Positions 6,931 to 9,294 of a stretch of DNA of 9,294 nucleotides are shown one piece after another (within the stretch, counting starts at the first letter, position 1; the number at the start of each line of letters is the position of its first letter). A program made the translations under genes and the position numbers. Location of the stretch: positions 1 through 9,294 of the forward strand of contig RPPU01000131.1 of assembly GCA_003819975.1 (NCBI GenBank), written 5' to 3'. The notes under the pieces were generated by a model, which did no database searches, was not told the DNA's origin, and was given only the letters and a program-made list of their open reading frames with translations. Origin of the DNA: Desulfobacteraceae bacterium (lineage in GTDB: Bacteria; Desulfobacterota; DSM-4660; Desulfatiglandales; HGW-15).

Positions 6931-7329
6931 ATGAAAAAACTTTTAATGGTTTCTTATTGGATCGGAATTGTCGCGGATGCGCTGGCCACGGCGCTATTGT
7001 TCTCGCCGACCCTTGCCGCGATTGTGCTGCAACCGGCGCCTTTTGAAATTTCGGCCAATTTTCTCTATGTGGCGCGCATCGCGGGAGCTTTGATGCTGGG
7101 TTGGACGGTTTTACTCTTCTGGGCGCAATTGAAGCCGATCGAGCGCGCGGATATCCTGCTGATCACTTTGTTTCCGGTCGTGACGCTTTTGGCCGTGGCG
7201 GGCGTGCTGGTTGCAAAGTCCGGTCAAATACCTTTATCAAAAATGGCGCCGATGTTTGTTTTATATGTTGTAATCTTTTGCACGTTTTTGCCTTGTTATG
7301 TGTGGGCGAAAAAACAGGGGGGCAAGTGA
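6931..7329 (+). CDS. Small four-helix integral membrane protein, unknown function
   Basis: The 132-residue protein is almost entirely hydrophobic, with four likely membrane helices at about 7-33, 44-66, 73-95 and 104-125. A short polar loop, KPIERAD (68-74), lies between helices 2 and 3, and the C-terminus is positively charged (KKQGGK). The motif SYWIGIVADALATALLF near the start and RIAGALMLGWTVLLFWA (49-65) look like conserved family features, but I cannot name a function. AAGGAG (6920-6925) sits 5 bases before the ATG, so the start is well supported. It follows the permease by 83 bases on the same strand with no terminator between, so it may be cotranscribed with the pump. A functional link is unproven. 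The codon use looks like that of the neighbours. Confidence 0.82.
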   Translation: MKKLLMVSYWIGIVADALATALLFSPTLAAIVLQPAPFEISANFLYVARIAGALMLGWTVLLFWAQLKPIERADILLITLFPVVTLLAVAGVLVAKSGQIPLSKMAPMFVLYVVIFCTFLPCYVWAKKQGGK

Positions 7330-7331
7330 TG

Positions 7332-7431
7332 CTCGCGCGACAAGGGCAGAAGCCCTCGCGCGACAAGGGCAGGAGCCCTCGCGCGGCAAGGGCAGGAGCC
7401 CTCGCGCGGCAAGGGCAGGAGCCCTTCGCGC
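7332..7431. repeat. 23-bp tandem repeat array, four copies plus a partial fifth
   Basis: Units begin at 7332, 7355, 7378 and 7401 with a period of exactly 23 bases; a fifth, with one inserted T, breaks off after 7424-7431. Each unit opens with CTCGCGCG, continues with a variable A/G and CAAGGGCAG, and ends after a variable A/G with AGCC. Copies differ only at the two A/G positions. Across each junction AGGGC pairs with GCCCT around a 4-base loop (AGGA or AGAA), giving a series of small hairpins, while CGCGCG is self-complementary. Twenty-three is not a multiple of three, so frames through it are not conserved as protein. It begins 3 bases after the stop of the membrane-protein gene. There are no spacers, so it is not a CRISPR array. 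Confidence 0.9.
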
Positions 7432-7438
7432 AAAAGAC

Positions 7439-7463
7439 GTAATTTCATGAAGCATGAAATTAC
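7439..7463. promoter_or_regulatory. Near-perfect palindrome upstream of the MoaD-like gene, candidate operator
   Basis: GTAATTTCATG (7439-7449) is followed by AAG and its exact reverse complement (7453-7463), an 11-bp perfect inverted repeat. Allowing bulged C7438, three more pairs extend it to 7435-7466. A TAAAAT at 7481-7486 could be the -10 of the downstream gene; no good -35 is present, and the palindrome centre (7451) would lie about 42 bases before the expected transcription start. That position suits an activator, but this is inference. The stem is AT-rich and lacks a T-run, so it is not a convincing terminator. A related 10-bp palindrome, TTTCATGAAA (7509-7518), overlaps the start codon. 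Confidence 0.45.
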
Positions 7464-7512
7464 TCTAGTGCCACAAAGAATAAAATAGGTTAGAAGCAAG
7501 GAAATTTCTTTC

Positions 7513-7743
7513 ATGAAAATTGAAGTGCAATTGTTCGCTTCGCTGATGCAATATATGCCGGGTCAGACACCCTATATGATGGAAGTGGCCGAAGGGACCA
7601 CGGTCGGCGCGGTGTTGGTAAACTTGAAAGTCCCGGTCGGCTTGGCCAAGCTTATTTTTCGGAATGGGGTACATGCCCGGGAAGAGGATGTGCTGCGGGA
7701 GGGGGACCGGGTGGCGGCATTTCCGCCGATCGCGGGCGGATAG
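7513..7743 (+). CDS. MoaD/ThiS-family beta-grasp sulfur carrier protein
   Basis: The 76-residue protein ends in FPPIAGG. This exposed Gly-Gly C-terminus is adenylated and converted to thiocarboxylate in MoaD and ThiS. The fold pattern fits: an N-terminal strand (KIEVQLFASL, 2-11), GTTVGAVLVNL (28-38) leading into the helix, LIFRNGVHA (47-55), and LREGDRVAAFPPIAGG (61-76). In molybdopterin or tungstopterin synthesis such a protein donates sulfur to the cofactor dithiolene. The AOR-family gene 0.9 kb away uses that cofactor, so a pterin role is more likely than thiamine synthesis. No MoaE, MoaB or E1-like adenylating enzyme is in the window. AAGGA (7498-7502) lies 10 bases before the ATG. The gene faces the 199-residue gene tail to tail. 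Confidence 0.88.
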   Translation: MKIEVQLFASLMQYMPGQTPYMMEVAEGTTVGAVLVNLKVPVGLAKLIFRNGVHAREEDVLREGDRVAAFPPIAGG

Positions 7744-7751
7744 AAAATTTT

Positions 7752-7880
7752 TTCACCGCAGAGTACAGGATATCTCAAAAATAAAAAATCGAAGCATCCG
7801 CCTATAAAAAGCAGGAGATTAACGCTTACTTTTTTTAAAATAACATTTTTGATATATCCTTTGTGCAAAGGGTCGCAGAG
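7752..7880 (+). repeat. Dispersed intergenic repeat, copies B and C, separated by an inverted-repeat element
   Basis: TTCACCGCAGAG (7752-7763) and GCAAAGGGTCGCAGAG (7865-7880) both match parts of the repeat after leuS at 3358-3388. A 9-base direct repeat, CGCAGAGTA, occurs at 7757-7765 and 7874-7882. Between them sits the 94-base inverted-repeat element 7767-7860. The arrangement looks like one repeat split by an insertion, or two degenerate copies next to each other. Confidence 0.45.
7767..7860. repeat. 94-bp AT-rich element with 16-bp terminal inverted repeats, MITE-like
   Basis: AGGATATCTCAAAAAT (7767-7782) and ATTTTTGATATATCCT (7845-7860) are inverted copies differing at one of 16 positions. 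They bound a 62-base AT-rich centre with no reading frame of note. The size and ends are those of a miniature inverted-repeat element or a long hairpin RNA. No transposase is present. It lies wholly in the space between the two convergent genes. Confidence 0.45.
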
Positions 7881-7927
7881 TATAAACAATAATTTTTTTT
7901 CGTATTTTTTGTATTTACCCTTCTTTT

Positions 7928-7957
7928 CCTCTGCGTTCCTTCGCGGCCTTTGCGGTA
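7928..7957 (-). repeat. Dispersed intergenic repeat, copy D, inverted
   Basis: Read on the minus strand the segment starts TACCGCAAAGGCCGCG and ends AACGCAGAGG, a clear relative of the repeat at 3358-3388. It lies 7 bases after the stop codon of the 199-residue gene. Its orientation is opposite to copies B and C, so ACCGCAGAG (7755-7763) can pair with CTTTGCGGT (7949-7957) with one mismatch, closing a hairpin across the whole convergent spacer. The remaining AT-rich bases 7881-7927 show nothing I can name. Confidence 0.6.
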
Positions 7958-7963
7958 AAATGA

Positions 7964-8563
7964 TCATATCTCCAATACTTTTAAAAGCACCTCTTTGGTC
8001 CAATGAATTGAATGCCATTCCTCGATTTTCTTATTCTCGCCATTCACTTTAATATCCAGACCTTGCGCGCGGAAGCGAATAGCCAAATTTTCCAGGCAGG
8101 GGCGCAGATGTTCTTCTTCAATCCGGATTCCCTGTTTGAGTAAATTCGGTCCGATTTCAGAGATCAGAAAATTAAAGAGCCTCAGGCGCACCCGGCCTTC
8201 ATGAGCGGCGGTTGATTGCTGCTGGTCTTTTTGAGAAATCGATTGCCGCATGGCAGCGTAATAACCGCCCTTGCGCAGCATGGCGCCCAACACCCCCGGC
8301 ATGGCCGTGGAAAGGGCCAGGGTATCTTGATCCTGAACCAAGGCGCCATCGATATTGTCCACCGGCTTATGATTGAGAAAAAAGGTTTGAATACGGCGGT
8401 CGACATAATCGTCATCGAGTTTTACACAAACATTTAAAAAGGAGCGGATGGTGCAACCCAGCATGCCGCGGACCCATACGCCTTGTTGAAAAATCGGCAG
8501 AAAAAGATCGAGGAGCTTGGGTTGCAGAGTGATTTCAAGGCGGGTTGCGTTTTGCTGATTCAT
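7964..8563 (-). CDS. Conserved-looking protein of unknown function next to the AOR gene, with a beta-grasp-like segment
   Basis: I do not recognise a named family for this 199-residue protein. It has no signal peptide or membrane helix, so it is probably cytosolic. Residues 29-94 run VWVRGMLGCTIRSFL, then YVDRRIQTFFLNHKPVDNID, then ALVQDQDTLALSTAMPGVLGA. The order of Gly-Cys-Thr helix start, strand ending in an Asn turn, and acidic turn before a strand and Pro-x-x-x-Gly parallels MoaD/ThiS proteins. A Gly-Gly occurs at 99-100 (RKGGYYAAMR) but is followed by another 99 residues. The rest is probably mostly helical (about 125-165), then a short IKVNGENKKIEEW (171-183). Start is the ATG at 8563; upstream are AGGGGG and TAGG, a weak ribosome site. 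It lies 114 bases downstream of the AOR-family gene on the same strand, so cotranscription is likely. A role in that enzyme's cofactor or assembly is inferred only. Confidence 0.75.
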   Translation of the reverse strand: MNQQNATRLEITLQPKLLDLFLPIFQQGVWVRGMLGCTIRSFLNVCVKLDDDYVDRRIQTFFLNHKPVDNIDGALVQDQDTLALSTAMPGVLGAMLRKGGYYAAMRQSISQKDQQQSTAAHEGRVRLRLFNFLISEIGPNLLKQGIRIEEEHLRPCLENLAIRFRAQGLDIKVNGENKKIEEWHSIHWTKEVLLKVLEI

Positions 8564-8614
8564 GATAGCCTACCCCCTTTTACGGCTCAGTGCGGTTTTT
8601 AAAACATAAGCATA

Positions 8615-8640
8615 ACGGGGAAACCTTACGGCCTCCCCGT
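8615..8640 (-). other. Intercistronic hairpin between the AOR gene and the 199-residue gene
   Basis: ACGGGGA (8615-8621) pairs with TCCCCGT (8634-8640), a perfect 7-bp stem with a 12-base loop. On the minus strand it is followed by TATGCTTATGTTTT, which is not a convincing terminator T-run. It could stabilise or attenuate the AOR transcript so that the downstream gene is made at a different level. Confidence 0.4.
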
Positions 8641-8650
8641 CATGATAAAT

Positions 8651-8678
8651 ATAGTTACGGCTTTCAAGCCGGAACTAT
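8651..8678 (-). other. Hairpin overlapping the stop codon of the AOR gene
   Basis: ATAGTT (8651-8656) pairs with AACTAT (8673-8678), and CGGCT (8658-8662) with AGCCG (8667-8671), with one mismatch between the stems and a 4-base loop. The arm on the AOR side includes part of the TAA stop. In the minus direction only a short ATTTAT follows, so termination would be weak. Confidence 0.4.
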
Positions 8679-9294
8679 TACCAGTTGAAGACTTTATCCA
8701 GGTCCGCGTCCGTTACCGCAAAAGTGACCTGATGCGGCGGTAATTTTTCCTTTTTGAAAAATTCCGGAACCCGGTCATGCGCGTTGGTAAACCCGGCTTT
8801 ATGATTGAAATCCCTTTCGTTCGTGAGTATGGATTTACCCAGGGCCGTGACATCATCGCCGGTGAGTTTCAGGCCATAGAAAGCATTGAGCAGATCCAGC
8901 AAGGCCTGGAACGTATCGGGTTGATCCAAAACCGCAAAAGCAATAAAAAGACACATGCCGGTGGAATCGATGGCGGCCGTGGCGATCTGCAGGTTGCGGG
9001 AGAGTTCGACCTGACCTTCGGGTTTTAGCGGATCTACTTTGCCGCCCACGCCGAGTAGATTGGTGGCCACGGCATAACCCGCGGTATGGTCCGCGCCCAT
9101 GGGGCTGGTGGCGTAAGTCACGCCGATGCCCTGCACGCCGCGCGGATCGTAAGCCGGCATGGCCTGACCTTTGACCACGGGTACGCGTTCCACGCCCAAG
9201 ACCTTGCCGGTCACGGCCGCGCCGCTGCCCAGGATACGACCCAGGGGTGTGCCTTTACCGACTTCTTTGATCAAGTTGATAGCGGCCGGACCGT
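8678..9294 (-). CDS. Aldehyde:ferredoxin oxidoreductase family protein (C-terminal about 205 residues, partial)
   Basis: The frame enters at the right edge (first visible residues GPAAINLIKEVGKGTPLGRI) and stops at TAA 8680-8678. AOR-family enzymes are anaerobic, oxygen-sensitive oxidoreductases with a tungsten or molybdenum bis-pterin and one 4Fe-4S cluster; they oxidise aldehydes to acids or reduce acids, exchanging electrons with ferredoxin. Family features seen are QAMPAYDPRGVQGIGVTYAT followed by SPMGADHTAGY, and DSTGMC, which carries the cluster-ligating cysteine (codon 8951-8953) of the DxxGxC motif. Near the C-terminus DRVPEFFKKEKLP matches the conserved tail, and the protein ends LDKVFNW. 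The N-terminal two thirds, including the other cluster cysteines, are outside the window, so the substrate and metal cannot be assigned. It is the upstream gene of a probable pair with the 199-residue gene. Confidence 0.93.
   Translation of the reverse strand, partial: GPAAINLIKEVGKGTPLGRILGSGAAVTGKVLGVERVPVVKGQAMPAYDPRGVQGIGVTYATSPMGADHTAGYAVATNLLGVGGKVDPLKPEGQVELSRNLQIATAAIDSTGMCLFIAFAVLDQPDTFQALLDLLNAFYGLKLTGDDVTALGKSILTNERDFNHKAGFTNAHDRVPEFFKKEKLPPHQVTFAVTDADLDKVFNW

Noticed and set aside
6840..7046. 68-codon plus-strand frame starting TTG after the permease
   Set aside because: GAGGAG (6848-6853) stands before a TTG at 6858, but most of the frame overlaps the membrane-protein gene in another phase and its sequence resembles no protein.
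7332..7431. CRISPR array
   Set aside because: The repeats are directly contiguous with no spacers, and no cas gene is in the window.
7101..7514. Several open frames running through the 23-bp array on both strands
   Set aside because: A 23-base period shifts phase with each copy, so the repetitive peptides are by-products of the DNA repeat.
7572..8018. 148-codon minus-strand frame across the moaD-like gene and the spacer
   Set aside because: It overlaps two better genes, crosses repeat DNA, and has low-complexity Lys/Phe-rich translation in the AT-rich spacer.

Overview
The window comes from a bacterial chromosome of moderate GC content, with standard-code genes and good Shine-Dalgarno sites. 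A two-membrane (Gram-negative-type) anaerobe is likely: it encodes a MacA-type periplasmic adaptor with a MacB-type ABC transporter, and the C-terminal part of a tungsten/molybdenum aldehyde:ferredoxin oxidoreductase (AOR) close to a MoaD/ThiS sulfur carrier. Degenerate heptamer repeats and ACCGCA-type dispersed repeats between genes fit an uncultured lineage such as Omnitrophota or Desulfobacterota. That placement is an impression; the sequence does not settle it.

Layout. Bases 1-496 (minus) hold the N-terminal part of a PLP-dependent aminotransferase, cut by the window edge. A 433-base divergent spacer (497-929) carries a consensus-like promoter for each flanking gene, two heptamer repeat tracts, a hairpin, and a folded leader in front of leuS. 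Bases 930-3350 are leuS, a complete 806-residue leucyl-tRNA synthetase with both catalytic signatures, two zinc-ribbon Cys pairs and an editing domain. A dispersed repeat and a strong intrinsic terminator follow.

After a GC-rich, hairpin-rich spacer and a near-consensus sigma70 promoter (3628-3656) comes a three-gene operon, 3736-6847: membrane-fusion/adaptor protein, ABC ATPase and FtsX-like permease. The genes overlap by 4 bases at each junction. Together they should form a MacAB-like tripartite pump with ATPase and permease on separate chains. A small four-helix membrane protein of unknown function (6931-7329) follows on the same strand.

The rest looks like one metabolic neighbourhood. 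A 23-bp tandem array of hairpins and a near-perfect palindrome precede a small MoaD/ThiS-like protein (7513-7743, plus). Convergent to it are an unrecognised 199-residue protein (7964-8563, minus) and, upstream of that, the 3' part of an AOR-family gene (8678-9294, minus), cut by the window edge. The sulfur carrier probably serves pterin-cofactor synthesis for the AOR-type enzyme. The 199-residue protein contains a stretch whose pattern resembles a beta-grasp sulfur carrier.

The best candidates for something new are the leuS leader, which can fold into a three-way junction or expose an anti-Shine-Dalgarno segment; the 199-residue AOR neighbour; and the repeat elements around moaD.
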